Part shown: piece after piece, positions 1-6,945 of the stretch
Position numbering within the stretch: the stretch's first letter is position 1
How the letters are laid out: the number at the start of each line of letters is the position of its first letter
From: Clostridiales bacterium
GTDB taxonomy: Bacteria; Bacillota; Clostridia; Lachnospirales; Lachnospiraceae
Direction: 5' to 3'
Length of the DNA: 17,880 bases
Assembly (NCBI GenBank): GCA_019416265.1
Contig: DXXQ01000157.1
Span: 1-17,880, forward strand
Made by a program: the position numbers and the translations under genes
Notes under the pieces: generated by a model
Told to the model about the DNA's origin: nothing
Seen by the model: only the letters and a program-made list of their open reading frames with translations
The model's database searches: none

Positions 1-75
1 GGTGAGAACCATCTGCCATGTTGTATGAAAATCGAATCAGGGGCAGTGGTTGAGCGTGGTCAACATCCGCTTTGA
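1..75 (+). CDS. Possible 3' end of an upstream ORF (partial)
   Basis: Frame 1 is open from the window edge to a TGA at 73-75 and would give 24 residues ending in GQHPL. The other two plus-strand frames stop much sooner. In polysaccharide clusters that carry CapF and CapG, the gene just before is often CapE (UDP-GlcNAc 4,6-dehydratase/5-epimerase) or a glycosyltransferase, so a gene end here would fit. The fragment is too short for me to recognise any family, and it may be chance coding. Confidence 0.3.
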   Translation, partial: GENHLPCCMKIESGAVVERGQHPL

Positions 76-120
76 TTTTTCTGTCGGATTATCAGAGACT
101 TGCGTTGATAGAAAAAAACA

Positions 121-168
121 CCTGTGGTAAAGACCACAGAGAAAAAGTGGTCAACCGACCACAGGAGG
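121..168 (+). promoter_or_regulatory. Tandem hairpins overlapping the ribosome binding site of the epimerase gene
   Basis: Two perfect hairpins lie side by side: CTGTGGT (122-128) with ACCACAG (133-139), and GTGGTC (147-152) with GACCAC (157-162), each with a 4-base loop. A second, exclusive fold pairs CCTGTGGT (121-128) with ACCACAGG (158-165) around an inner GACCAC (132-137)/GTGGTC (147-152) stem. The second fold covers the first half of the AGGAGG ribosome binding site (163-168), while the first leaves it free. A role in translation control or as a protein-binding repeat is inference. Confidence 0.45.
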
Positions 169-177
169 ATAGATAAA

Positions 178-1374
178 ATGAGTGTTGAACACAATTTTAA
201 ATGGAAAAATGACGGAAGAACGAAAGTGATGATCGGCTGCGGAACAAGACCGGAAATTATTCGTCTGGCTGCTGTCATCAAAAGATGCAGAGAATACTTT
301 GATACTTGCGTCGTATATTACAATCAGAACTGGGATAAGAATCTTTCCACGGTCTTTTGGGAAGATTTTGAGCTGAAGAACAATGCAGGTGAGTTTGGCC
401 CTGATATTCTTGTGCCTGTCGTGGGGGACAATCTCGGTGTCACTTGCGGCAATATCTTAGGTAGAAGCTATAAGCTTCTCAATGAACTGCAACCAGATGG
501 GTACTTGGTGCTCGGTGATACGAATAGCTGTTTGAGTGCTATTAGTGCAAAAAGATTACATATTCCCCTGTTCCACATGGAAGCAGGCAACCGCTGTATG
601 GATGAGTGTTTACCGGAAGAGACAAACAGAAGGATTGTGGATGTAATCTCCGATGTCAACCTGTGTTATTCAGAATTCGCAAGAAAATATCTAGCAGATA
701 CTGGGCTTCCGAAAGAGAGAACCTATATGACGGGATCTCCGATGGCAGAGGTTTTAAGAGGAAATCTTGAAAAAATCGAAAAAAGCGATGTTTTGGATCG
801 CCTTGGCTTGGAACCGAACAAATACATTCTTCTCTCTGCACATAGAGAAGAAAATATTGATACTGAAAAAAATTTTACTAGCCTGTTCACCGCAATCAAT
901 GCGCTAGCTGAGAAGTATGATATGCCAATTCTGTACTCGTGTCATCCAAGATCTAAAAATAGACTGGAGAAGAGTGGATTTAAGCTAGATTCAAGAGTAA
1001 GAGTGAATGAACCACTTGGATTTAATGATTATAACAAGCTACAGATGAATGCATTGGCCATTGTATCTGATTCCGGTACACTGCCGGAAGAGAGTAGCTT
1101 TTATCTTTCTATCGGTCATCCGATTGCTGCAGTGTGCATCAGAACAAGTACAGAGCGTCCAGAAGCACTGGAGGCAGGAGACTTTATTCTGGCCGGTATC
1201 ACTACAAAGGAACTCTTAAATGCCACAGATATGGCAATCGAGATGAAGCAGAAAGGTGTTCTTGGAAAGCCTTGCCCGGACTATGTGGATGAAACTGTGT
1301 CCATGAAAGTGGTAAGAATCATCCAGGGATATGTAAACGTGATTAATAAAATGGTCTGGAGAAAAGATCAGTAA
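178..1374 (+). CDS. capG: UDP-N-acetylglucosamine 2-epimerase family, CapG/WbjD/FnlC-like
   Basis: A 398-residue cytoplasmic nucleotide-sugar epimerase of the WecB family. Next to CapF, the expected reaction is C2 epimerisation of UDP-2-acetamido-2,6-dideoxy-L-talose to UDP-L-FucNAc, the last step in making this capsule or O-antigen precursor. Visible family motifs are GTRPE (22-26), GDTNS with Asp114, HMEAG with Glu135, PEETNR (146-151), the AHREEN motif with His222, and SDSGTLPEE (297-305). These match the conserved acidic and histidine active-site positions of WecB-type enzymes. The start at 178 is chosen because AGGAGG (163-168) lies 9 bases before it; an in-frame upstream start at 124 would run through the hairpin leader and lacks such a site. 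The reductase gene follows after 17 bases. Without the partner gene this could be called an ordinary WecB, but the pairing argues for CapG. Confidence 0.85.
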   Translation: MSVEHNFKWKNDGRTKVMIGCGTRPEIIRLAAVIKRCREYFDTCVVYYNQNWDKNLSTVFWEDFELKNNAGEFGPDILVPVVGDNLGVTCGNILGRSYKLLNELQPDGYLVLGDTNSCLSAISAKRLHIPLFHMEAGNRCMDECLPEETNRRIVDVISDVNLCYSEFARKYLADTGLPKERTYMTGSPMAEVLRGNLEKIEKSDVLDRLGLEPNKYILLSAHREENIDTEKNFTSLFTAINALAEKYDMPILYSCHPRSKNRLEKSGFKLDSRVRVNEPLGFNDYNKLQMNALAIVSDSGTLPEESSFYLSIGHPIAAVCIRTSTERPEALEAGDFILAGITTKELLNATDMAIEMKQKGVLGKPCPDYVDETVSMKVVRIIQGYVNVINKMVWRKDQ

Positions 1375-1391
1375 GCAAATCGGAGGATGGC

Positions 1392-2588
1392 ATGAATATA
1401 TTAGTAACTGGTGCAAAGGGTATGGTTGGAACTGCTCTTTGCAATAATCTGAAAAACATAAGAGATGGCAAGAACAAGACCAGACCGGGTATTGTGATTG
1501 ACGAGATATATGAGTATGATTTGGATTCCACAACGGAGCAGTTAGACGAATATTGTAAAAAAGCAGACTTTGTATTAAACCTTGCTGGTGTGAACCGCCC
1601 GGAGAATCCCGAAGATTTCATGAAGGGCAACTTTGGTTTTGCTTCTGATCTGCTGAACAATTTGAAGAAACATGGAAACAAGGCAAGTATTATGCTTTCT
1701 TCTTCCGTTCAGGCTACATTAGCAGGAAGATTTGGAAATTCAGAATACGGGAGAAGTAAGAAGGCGGGTGAGGAACTGTTCTTCCAGTACGGAGAAGAGA
1801 CAGGTGCTCCTGTGTATGTATACCGTTTTGTAAATCTGATGGGTCATTCCAGACCAAAGTATAATAGTGCCATTAGCACCTTCTGCTGGGCTGTGGCAAA
1901 TGATGAAGAGTTCACTGTAAATGATAGAAGTACAGAACTTGAGATTCTGTATATTGACGATCTGGTAGAAGGAATGTTCGATCTTCTAGAAGGCAAAGAG
2001 CGGCACTGCGATTTTGACGGTGTGGAGACAGTCCTAAATCCTAACGGTCGTTACTGTTGCGTGCCGGTTACACACAAGGTTACTCTGGGCGAGATTGTAG
2101 ACTTGTTAGAAGAATTCAAGAACCAGCCGATCAGTTTGATGATGCCGAAGTGTCCTGACGGTTCTTTTGCGAAGAAACTGTTCAGCCTTTACCTGACTTA
2201 TCTTCCGACTGATAAGTTCAAATACGTAATGAAAATGAACTGTGATGACAGAGGATCTTTCACAGAATTAGTACATACAGTTGACTGCGGACAGGTCAGC
2301 ATCAACATCAGCAAACCTGGAATTACTAAGGGTCAGCACTGGCATAACAGCAAGTGGGAGCAGTTCATTGTTGTCCACGGTCATGGACTGATCCAGGAGC
2401 GCAATATTAACACAGGAGAGATGGTTGAGTTTGAAGTAAGCGGGGATAAAATCGAAGCTATTTACATGATCCCTGGTTGGACTCATAATATCATTAACCT
2501 TTCTGATACAGATGATCTTGTAACTGTAATGACATGTAATGAGATATTTGATCCGGGACATCCTGATACATATTTTGAAAAAGTTTGA
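1392..2588 (+). CDS. capF: CapF/WbjC/FnlB-like bifunctional nucleotide-sugar reductase (SDR plus cupin)
   Basis: A 398-residue protein with the two-part layout special to CapF. The N-terminal short-chain dehydrogenase/reductase part has a TGAKGMVG nucleotide-binding loop (6-13) and a YGRSK catalytic YxxxK (Tyr119-Lys123). From about 285 a cupin part carries HWH (316-318), Glu323 and PGWTHN with His365, the metal-ligand pattern of CapF cupins. In Staphylococcus aureus and Pseudomonas aeruginosa the enzyme acts on the 4-keto sugar made by CapE and yields UDP-2-acetamido-2,6-dideoxy-L-talose with NAD(P)H; CapG then epimerises it. GGAGG (1382-1386) precedes the ATG. The gene is the last of its operon, as a strong terminator follows at once. 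The capE step must lie upstream or elsewhere. At 398 residues it is somewhat longer than the roughly 370 usual for CapF; the extra length lies around 200-270, between the two parts. Confidence 0.88.
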   Translation: MNILVTGAKGMVGTALCNNLKNIRDGKNKTRPGIVIDEIYEYDLDSTTEQLDEYCKKADFVLNLAGVNRPENPEDFMKGNFGFASDLLNNLKKHGNKASIMLSSSVQATLAGRFGNSEYGRSKKAGEELFFQYGEETGAPVYVYRFVNLMGHSRPKYNSAISTFCWAVANDEEFTVNDRSTELEILYIDDLVEGMFDLLEGKERHCDFDGVETVLNPNGRYCCVPVTHKVTLGEIVDLLEEFKNQPISLMMPKCPDGSFAKKLFSLYLTYLPTDKFKYVMKMNCDDRGSFTELVHTVDCGQVSINISKPGITKGQHWHNSKWEQFIVVHGHGLIQERNINTGEMVEFEVSGDKIEAIYMIPGWTHNIINLSDTDDLVTVMTCNEIFDPGHPDTYFEKV

Positions 2589-2590
2589 TG

Positions 2591-2627
2591 TTACCTCTCC
2601 AGTTTTTGACTGGAGAGTAATTTTTTT
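2591..2627 (+). terminator. Rho-independent terminator of the polysaccharide operon
   Basis: A perfect 9-bp stem, CTCTCCAGT (2595-2603) with ACTGGAGAG (2609-2617), has a 5-base loop. TTA/TAA pairing can extend it past a bulged C, and a T7 run follows (2621-2627). It begins 2 bases after the capF stop codon. Confidence 0.9.
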
Positions 2628-2670
2628 GACCTATTGATTGTAATGTTACGGATTGAAAAAGGAGTATATG

Positions 2671-3120
2671 ATGAAACGCAAAAAGAAACCGAACTATAAA
2701 CCGGAAGAAATACAAAAGAAATATCTGGAACACTCTGTGGCTGTGTACAGAGCCAGTTCCTCTATCCGTGCTACAGCGAGGGAGCTGGAAATTTCACCGA
2801 TGAAGCTTCGGAAGATTCTCATCACAGAAGGAATCTATGATAATGCGATGAGTTGGGAAATTTGGACTATGTATAAAGCTGGAATGAGCGTAGAGGAGAT
2901 TGCGGAAGCTGAAGGAATGACGGTATCCAATGTATATTCTTATCTGCCATATGAAAAGATTGTTTATAAGATGAATCAGAAGAGCGTGTCAGAAGAGCGG
3001 CAGCAGCGGTACAGAGACAGGAAAAATAATAAGGCAAAAGTAGATGATGCTCTATTGGAGTGGCTGAATGACCGTCCGGGGATTGTTTCAGATTTCAGGC
3101 GCAGGAGTGGTTTGAAATGA
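2671..3120 (+). CDS. Small basic protein with two helix-turn-helix-like motifs, function unknown
   Basis: A 149-residue soluble protein, very basic at its start (MKRKKK). Two segments look like DNA-binding helix-turn-helix units: 31-50 (SIRATARELEISPMKLRKIL) and 72-91, which runs into the motif SYLPY (90-94). The stretch 107-123 is rich in Arg, Lys and Glu and probably helical. I recall similar HTH proteins with a SYLPY-type motif in Firmicutes, often without known function, but cannot name a family. The ATG at 2671 is preferred because AAAGGAG (2658-2664) lies 6 bases before it; a TTG at 2653 in the same frame comes before this site. The 43 bases between the capF terminator and this start show no convincing promoter, so low-level read-through from the polysaccharide operon is possible. 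A role as regulator is inference from the motifs only. Confidence 0.75.
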   Translation: MKRKKKPNYKPEEIQKKYLEHSVAVYRASSSIRATARELEISPMKLRKILITEGIYDNAMSWEIWTMYKAGMSVEEIAEAEGMTVSNVYSYLPYEKIVYKMNQKSVSEERQQRYRDRKNNKAKVDDALLEWLNDRPGIVSDFRRRSGLK

Positions 3121-3200
3121 TGTTTGTCTGGATGATGTGAAAGAAAAAGTATATACCCGTGATCTTTTTTTGCGGGATTAGTGTAAAAAAGTTCAGAAAC

Positions 3201-3270
3201 AGTAATCCTCCCGAGTATCATCTTACTCCTTACCAGGTAAGTATGAAAAGCTCAGGAGGATTATTATTTT
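3201..3270. terminator. Shared terminator hairpin between convergent genes
   Basis: A long imperfect stem pairs AGTAATCCTCCCGAG (3201-3215) with CTCAGGAGGATTATT (3251-3265), with one C/A mismatch and one G-T pair. The loop region can form a further CTTAC/GTAAG helix. On the plus strand the 3' arm runs into a T-rich tail (3261-3271). On the minus strand the same hairpin is followed by a T6 run after 12 bases. It lies between the stop of the HTH gene and the stop of the minus-strand propeller gene, so it can serve both, better for the plus strand. Confidence 0.65.
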
Positions 3271-4694
3271 TATTCCATCCCCGCAGTCAGGCTCCGCAGG
3301 ATCCACTCTCCATTGCTGTCTGCAATTCCACGGTAGGGGCCGCGGGAGAGGAGGAGGTTTCCGTTGGACCAGGGGAAGCAGTTGATGCCGGTGTCCTGGT
3401 AAGTGGGGGTGCCTTCCGGGCCGAGGACGGTGGTTTTGGAGAGAGATGGGTTTAAGAAGTCTGATTCATAAATCATACAGGAATCCTTTCCCAGCTCGAA
3501 GGTAGTGGAGGCGTTGTCTGTCCAGGAGTATTCCTTCAGGGTTTCTCCTGTTTTGCGGTAAATAAGTCTGCTGTGATAATTATCAGAAGCATCCACATAT
3601 TCGCTGACACGATAGAAATCATTAAAAGAAACCGGATATTCATAGGGAGCGAGGGTGAAATGTACCAGCTCCTTATTTTCTTTCAGGATAATGCAGCCCT
3701 CCTGGGTGCGCGCATAAGGAAGCCAGATATTTCCGTTGTATCTGACGAATCCGGCGCAGGGGAGATAATCCAGCTCAGGGTAGGCGATGCCTGCTACATA
3801 GTGATCGGAACATATAGGGTAATGATCATCGCTGACAGGAAGGTATCCGTGAAGGGACAGGGAGGTGTCGTAAACCTCCATCTGCTCTTTATTATCTCTT
3901 ATGAGCCATTGGGGTACATAGGGCTCGTTGTGTGTATAAACAGTATAATTATACGGCAGGAGGGTACTGAGAACCTGGTCCATTACCAAAGTTCCGTCAA
4001 GGTCATAGATAGTTCCGATGCCGTTTTCGAAATCTGAGACAAAAAGATAGTCTCCGAAAGCGGAAAGGCTCCAATTGACAAAAGCATTGGCAAAAACCGA
4101 AGCGTCCAGTTCCCGGATTTGGGTTCCGTCGGCGCTGATCCAGACAGGCGGACAGGGGGTGAAGGCTTTTTCGGAAAAATACCGGACAGGCCCAAAGACC
4201 ATGCCGCTGTCAGTAGAGAAAATATTTCCCATGCCGTCGCCTGGTTCATCCCAGTAAGCTTCCTCTTTGGAATATTTCAGTTTTCCTTTATTATCATAAA
4301 GCTGAAAGCTTCCGTTCTGATTGCTGACTGCCAGCGTATAGCCCCGACAGGTGGAGACATGGTAATCTTCAAAGGGAAGCTTCAGAACAGGGCTAAGTGT
4401 TTCCAGACTGAAAACTTCCCAGTCCGTTCCGTCAGAGAAGGCCGCCACATCAGACTTTTTCATCACTGTGGCTCCGTAGTGTTCATCTGCGAAATTCATT
4501 CGGCAGTTTCCCAGAAAAGTGCCGTTTTTGTCGTAAATATCCATATGGGTCATTTCTGTCATAACCAGAAGATATTCGTCATCCCCACAGAGCGGAGAGG
4601 ATGGGGCTTCTTCTGCCCGGCAGGTGACCGGAGACAGGAGAAACAGAAATGCCAGAAGGAAAAATAGCGGTAATTTTTTATTTAACTGACGCAT
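3270..4694 (-). CDS. Secreted beta-propeller-like (WG-repeat-like) protein, function unknown
   Basis: A 474-residue protein with an N-terminal signal peptide: MRQLNKK, a hydrophobic run to about residue 20, then a likely signal peptidase I site near CRA-EE (25-29). No good lipobox is seen. The rest shows about seven to eight weak repeats of the type xxIYDxxGxxL, for example MDIYDKNGTFLG, FQLYDNKGKLKY, GTIYDLDGTLV and a final GIADSNGEWIL resembling a WG repeat, so a beta-propeller outside the membrane is likely. The ATG at 4694 is chosen because GGGAG lies 7 bases before it; an in-frame GTG at 4700 is too close to that site. The gene overlaps the 3' end of the PstS-like gene by 17 bases, so the two are surely co-transcribed and perhaps translationally coupled. 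Ligand and role are not known; sensing or cell-surface binding together with the solute-binding protein is inference. Confidence 0.7.
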   Translation of the reverse strand: MRQLNKKLPLFFLLAFLFLLSPVTCRAEEAPSSPLCGDDEYLLVMTEMTHMDIYDKNGTFLGNCRMNFADEHYGATVMKKSDVAAFSDGTDWEVFSLETLSPVLKLPFEDYHVSTCRGYTLAVSNQNGSFQLYDNKGKLKYSKEEAYWDEPGDGMGNIFSTDSGMVFGPVRYFSEKAFTPCPPVWISADGTQIRELDASVFANAFVNWSLSAFGDYLFVSDFENGIGTIYDLDGTLVMDQVLSTLLPYNYTVYTHNEPYVPQWLIRDNKEQMEVYDTSLSLHGYLPVSDDHYPICSDHYVAGIAYPELDYLPCAGFVRYNGNIWLPYARTQEGCIILKENKELVHFTLAPYEYPVSFNDFYRVSEYVDASDNYHSRLIYRKTGETLKEYSWTDNASTTFELGKDSCMIYESDFLNPSLSKTTVLGPEGTPTYQDTGINCFPWSNGNLLLSRGPYRGIADSNGEWILRSLTAGME

Positions 4695-5559
4695 AGCCAC
4701 ACTCCCTTACGAAATTCTGTCCGGAGTCCGTGAGAAGCCAGTCCTGAAGAATGAGGGCTTCTTTTGAGGAGTTTTCTCCGGTTACACAGTAAAATTCATT
4801 AATAAACGGATATTCGGCAGCCTGAATAGTTTCGTTGGAGGGTTCGATTCCGGAAATCTTAAGAAGTTTTAAGTCTTTCTGCTGATACATATTGGCTGCG
4901 TAATAATAGACAGAGTAACCCAGGGCGTTGGAAGAGTTGTTGTATTCTTTCAGCGCCTTGATAATGTCGTCCATGCCTGCGGAGATTTTTTCTTCCGGAA
5001 CCTCCGGCATTTTTGCATCGCCGAGAAGAAGCTTACGCATCATGGTCTGACTGCCGCTTGCTTCAGGTCTTTGAAAAGCTTCGATCACTTCGTCTTCACC
5101 GCCGACTTCTTTCCAATTGGTGATTTTTCCGGTATAAATGTCGTAGAGCTGTTCCTTTGTCAGGCTGTCTACAGGATTATCGGCGTTTACAAGAAAAACA
5201 AGGGCATCCCGTCCTACCGGATCCATGGTAAGAGGCGGATATTTCTTCAGGGCTTCCACTGTTTCCTGAGAAGGCTCATATACAAGGAGCAGGTCACGTT
5301 CTCCCTTGGCAAGCTTGAGATAAGAAGGATCCGTTTTGCTCAGATCGGAAAGAGTGCCTTCTGCTTCGGCCTGGGTACAACCGGTCACCTTTTTGGCCAG
5401 CGCCTCGCAAAGAGGAATGCAGGCGGTGGAACCGTCGATACGGGGATAAGCGTCCAGAGACATTTGGGGAAAAGCTTCGGGAGAAGCGGCCTGTACGCTG
5501 AAACAGGTGAAGGCGCTCAAAAGGAGCAGGGCCTTGGTAAAGTTGAACAGAGATTTCAT
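4678..5559 (-). CDS. PstS-like periplasmic-type solute-binding protein (phosphate-binding superfamily)
   Basis: A 293-residue secreted protein with a signal peptide (hydrophobic 8-20, likely cleavage near VQA-A at 22-25). PstS-type motifs are clear: IDGSTA (41-46), GRDALVFLVN with the following DNPV (116-129), LYDIYTGKITNWKEVGG (138-154) and RPEASGSQTMM (164-174), which resemble the phosphate-contacting loops of PstS. No standard lipobox Cys is visible although Cys19 exists, so membrane anchoring is uncertain; Gram-positive PstS proteins are usually lipoproteins. A GGGGG site 8 bases before the ATG supports the start. No pstC, pstA, pstB or phoU gene is near; instead the gene overlaps a propeller protein by 17 bases. 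It may therefore be an orphan binding protein, with a sensing or scavenging role, and phosphate itself is only a likely ligand. Confidence 0.8.
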   Translation of the reverse strand: MKSLFNFTKALLLLSAFTCFSVQAASPEAFPQMSLDAYPRIDGSTACIPLCEALAKKVTGCTQAEAEGTLSDLSKTDPSYLKLAKGERDLLLVYEPSQETVEALKKYPPLTMDPVGRDALVFLVNADNPVDSLTKEQLYDIYTGKITNWKEVGGEDEVIEAFQRPEASGSQTMMRKLLLGDAKMPEVPEEKISAGMDDIIKALKEYNNSSNALGYSVYYYAANMYQQKDLKLLKISGIEPSNETIQAAEYPFINEFYCVTGENSSKEALILQDWLLTDSGQNFVRECGYASVK

Positions 5560-5612
5560 GAAAAACGCCCCCTTTCAAAAAAAGAAATGGAATAAGAATG
5601 GTAGTTAAATAA

Positions 5613-5642
5613 AGTATAACACAAGAAAAGCGGAAATTGTAA
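5613..5642 (-). promoter_or_regulatory. Probable promoter of the PstS-like/propeller operon
   Basis: On the minus strand a TATACT -10 box (5613-5618) is preceded at 18 bases by a weak TTACAA -35 (5637-5642). It lies about 55 bases before the PstS-like start codon. The -35 match is poor, so activation by a regulator is possible. Confidence 0.45.
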
Positions 5643-5661
5643 TCTGTGTTTTTCCGGCGTC

Positions 5662-5690
5662 TGGACTTATAGGGCGTTTTGGTGTACAAT
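5662..5690 (+). promoter_or_regulatory. Probable sigma-A promoter of the Mrp/Mbh-like operon
   Basis: TGGACT (5662-5667), a 17-base spacer, and TACAAT (5685-5690) give a good match to the housekeeping promoter. Transcription would start near 5697, about 40 bases before the mrpE start. It lies back to back with the minus-strand promoter, with 19 bases between the two -35 boxes. Confidence 0.6.
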
Positions 5691-5737
5691 AAGACAGAAT
5701 ATTGTCTAAAAAAGAAGAAGAGGAGGGACGGAGATTT

Positions 5738-6205
5738 ATGTATTTGTTATATTTTATTCTGTGGGTAATTTTTAACGGCAGGATCACCCTGGAAATCTGC
5801 CTGTTCGGGATTGTGATCGCAGGCGCTGTCTTTGCTTTTACCTGTAAATTTATGGATTACAGCATTGAAAAAGAAAAGCACATCCTGAAAAAATCGGTAC
5901 AGATGCTTCACTATATCTGTGTTCTTGTAGTTGAGATCGTGAAGGCAAACTTCGCAGTGATCCACCTGATCCTTTCGGAAAAGGAGGAAATTGAACCTGC
6001 GCTGGTAAGCTTTGAGGCAAAAATGAAGACAACCACAGGAAAGGCATTTCTTGCCAATGCAATTACTCTGACGCCGGGAACGATCACAGTGTCTCTGGAG
6101 GATTCCAGATATCTGGTCCATTGTCTGGACGAAAGCATGGCAGAGGGAATGGACGATTCTGTATTTGTAGATTTACTGGAAAAAATGGAAAGAGAAGAGA
6201 AATAA
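5738..6205 (+). CDS. mrpE: Mrp/Mnh antiporter subunit E (MrpE/MbhA family)
   Basis: A 155-residue membrane protein, first gene of the ten-gene antiporter operon. Two N-terminal membrane segments (about 3-12 and 18-36) and another near 55-79 are followed by the family's signature LANAITLTPGTITV (105-118) in the cytoplasmic alpha/beta part. Length agrees with MrpE (about 155-165). In Mrp complexes MrpE is a small accessory subunit needed for assembly and activity in the membrane; its counterpart in archaeal Mbh is MbhA. AGGAGG (5721-5726) lies 11 bases upstream, with a GGAG closer in. A longer in-frame reading from a TTG at 5702 is rejected because it begins right at the predicted transcription start. 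MrpF follows after 16 bases. Confidence 0.9.
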   Translation: MYLLYFILWVIFNGRITLEICLFGIVIAGAVFAFTCKFMDYSIEKEKHILKKSVQMLHYICVLVVEIVKANFAVIHLILSEKEEIEPALVSFEAKMKTTTGKAFLANAITLTPGTITVSLEDSRYLVHCLDESMAEGMDDSVFVDLLEKMEREEK

Positions 6206-6221
6206 ACAGGAGGGAAAAGAA

Positions 6222-6554
6222 ATGGGAAAAGGAATCCCTGGATTGGAGCAGGCATACCACATACTGTTTCTGGCTGCGCTTATTTTTCTCGCAGTGATGG
6301 TTGTGCTCTGTCTGATTCGCGCCATAATCGGACCGAAAATTGCGGACCGTATTGTGGCGATCAATATGATGGGAACCATGGTTATGGTTATTCTTGGTAT
6401 TCTGGCGCTGATGCTGGAGGAAGGGTATCTGGTGGATATCTGTATCATTTATGCAATGATCAGTTTCCTTGCAGTTATTGTTCTGACAAAGGTATACATG
6501 GGCGTTTACCTGCAGAAAAAAATGGAGGAGGAGAAAGAGGATGGCAGTGTTTGA
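6222..6554 (+). CDS. mrpF: Mrp/Mnh antiporter subunit F (MrpF/MbhB family)
   Basis: A 110-residue protein with three membrane segments (about 14-34, 45-65, 70-92). The family signature GPKIADRIVAIN (37-48) lies between the first two, and the third contains the VDICIIYAMISF region (71-82) with Asp72. Length is slightly above the usual 90-95 because of a charged tail (KKMEEEKEDGS). MrpF is a small core subunit of Mrp complexes, matching MbhB. GGAGGG lies about 9 bases upstream of the ATG. The 3' end overlaps the start of mrpG by 14 bases, and the purine-rich mrpF tail also supplies the ribosome binding site of mrpG, so the two are translationally coupled. Confidence 0.9.
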   Translation: MGKGIPGLEQAYHILFLAALIFLAVMVVLCLIRAIIGPKIADRIVAINMMGTMVMVILGILALMLEEGYLVDICIIYAMISFLAVIVLTKVYMGVYLQKKMEEEKEDGSV

Positions 6555-6942
6555 ATGGGTGCGTTTCCTTGCCGGGGCAGTGCTTCTGCTTCTGGGACTG
6601 GGAATTTTTCTGATCGAGATCATCGGTGTGTTCCGGTTTCGATATGTGCTGAACCGTATGCATGCAGCAGCCATGGGAGATACGCTGGGAATCGGTTTTT
6701 CTTTGATGGGGCTGATCCTTATGAGCGGATGGAATTTTACTTCCCTGAAGCTGCTGCTTGTGATCGTGTTTTTATGGTTTTCTTCTCCAACCTCTTCACA
6801 TCTGATCGCCAGACTGGAGGTTACCACAAACGAGGATAAAGAGAAGAGCTACCGGGAGATTCCCCTTCGTGATCTGGAGGAGGAACTCCGGGAAAAAGAA
6901 ACAGGGGAAATGAACGAAAAAGAACAAAGGGAGGAAGCTTAA
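6541..6942 (+). CDS. mrpG: Mrp/Mnh antiporter subunit G (MrpG/MbhC family)
   Basis: A 133-residue protein with three membrane segments (about 8-30, 46-62, 70-82). The MrpG signature GVFRFRYVLNRMHAAAMGDT (29-48) and the SSPTSSHLIAR motif (81-91) are both present. The last 40 residues form a highly charged Glu/Lys-rich tail, more acidic and longer than in common MrpG proteins, probably facing the cytoplasm. The gene begins inside mrpF, and GGAGGAGG in the mrpF tail is its ribosome binding site. The next gene starts 3 bases after the stop. In Mrp structures E, F and G sit at one end of the complex. Confidence 0.9.
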   Translation: MAVFEWVRFLAGAVLLLLGLGIFLIEIIGVFRFRYVLNRMHAAAMGDTLGIGFSLMGLILMSGWNFTSLKLLLVIVFLWFSSPTSSHLIARLEVTTNEDKEKSYREIPLRDLEEELREKETGEMNEKEQREEA

Positions 6943-6945
6943 GCT

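Noticed and set aside
124..177. Upstream in-frame start for the capG-like gene giving 18 more residues
   Set aside because: It begins inside the first hairpin and has no ribosome binding site, whereas AGGAGG stands 9 bases before the ATG at 178.
4678..5559. Full phosphate uptake operon
   Set aside because: Only the binding-protein-like gene is present; no permease or ATPase gene is found on either side.
5702..5737. Longer start (TTG) for mrpE
   Set aside because: It would begin at about the predicted transcription start without a ribosome binding site; the MrpE family starts near the ATG at 5738.
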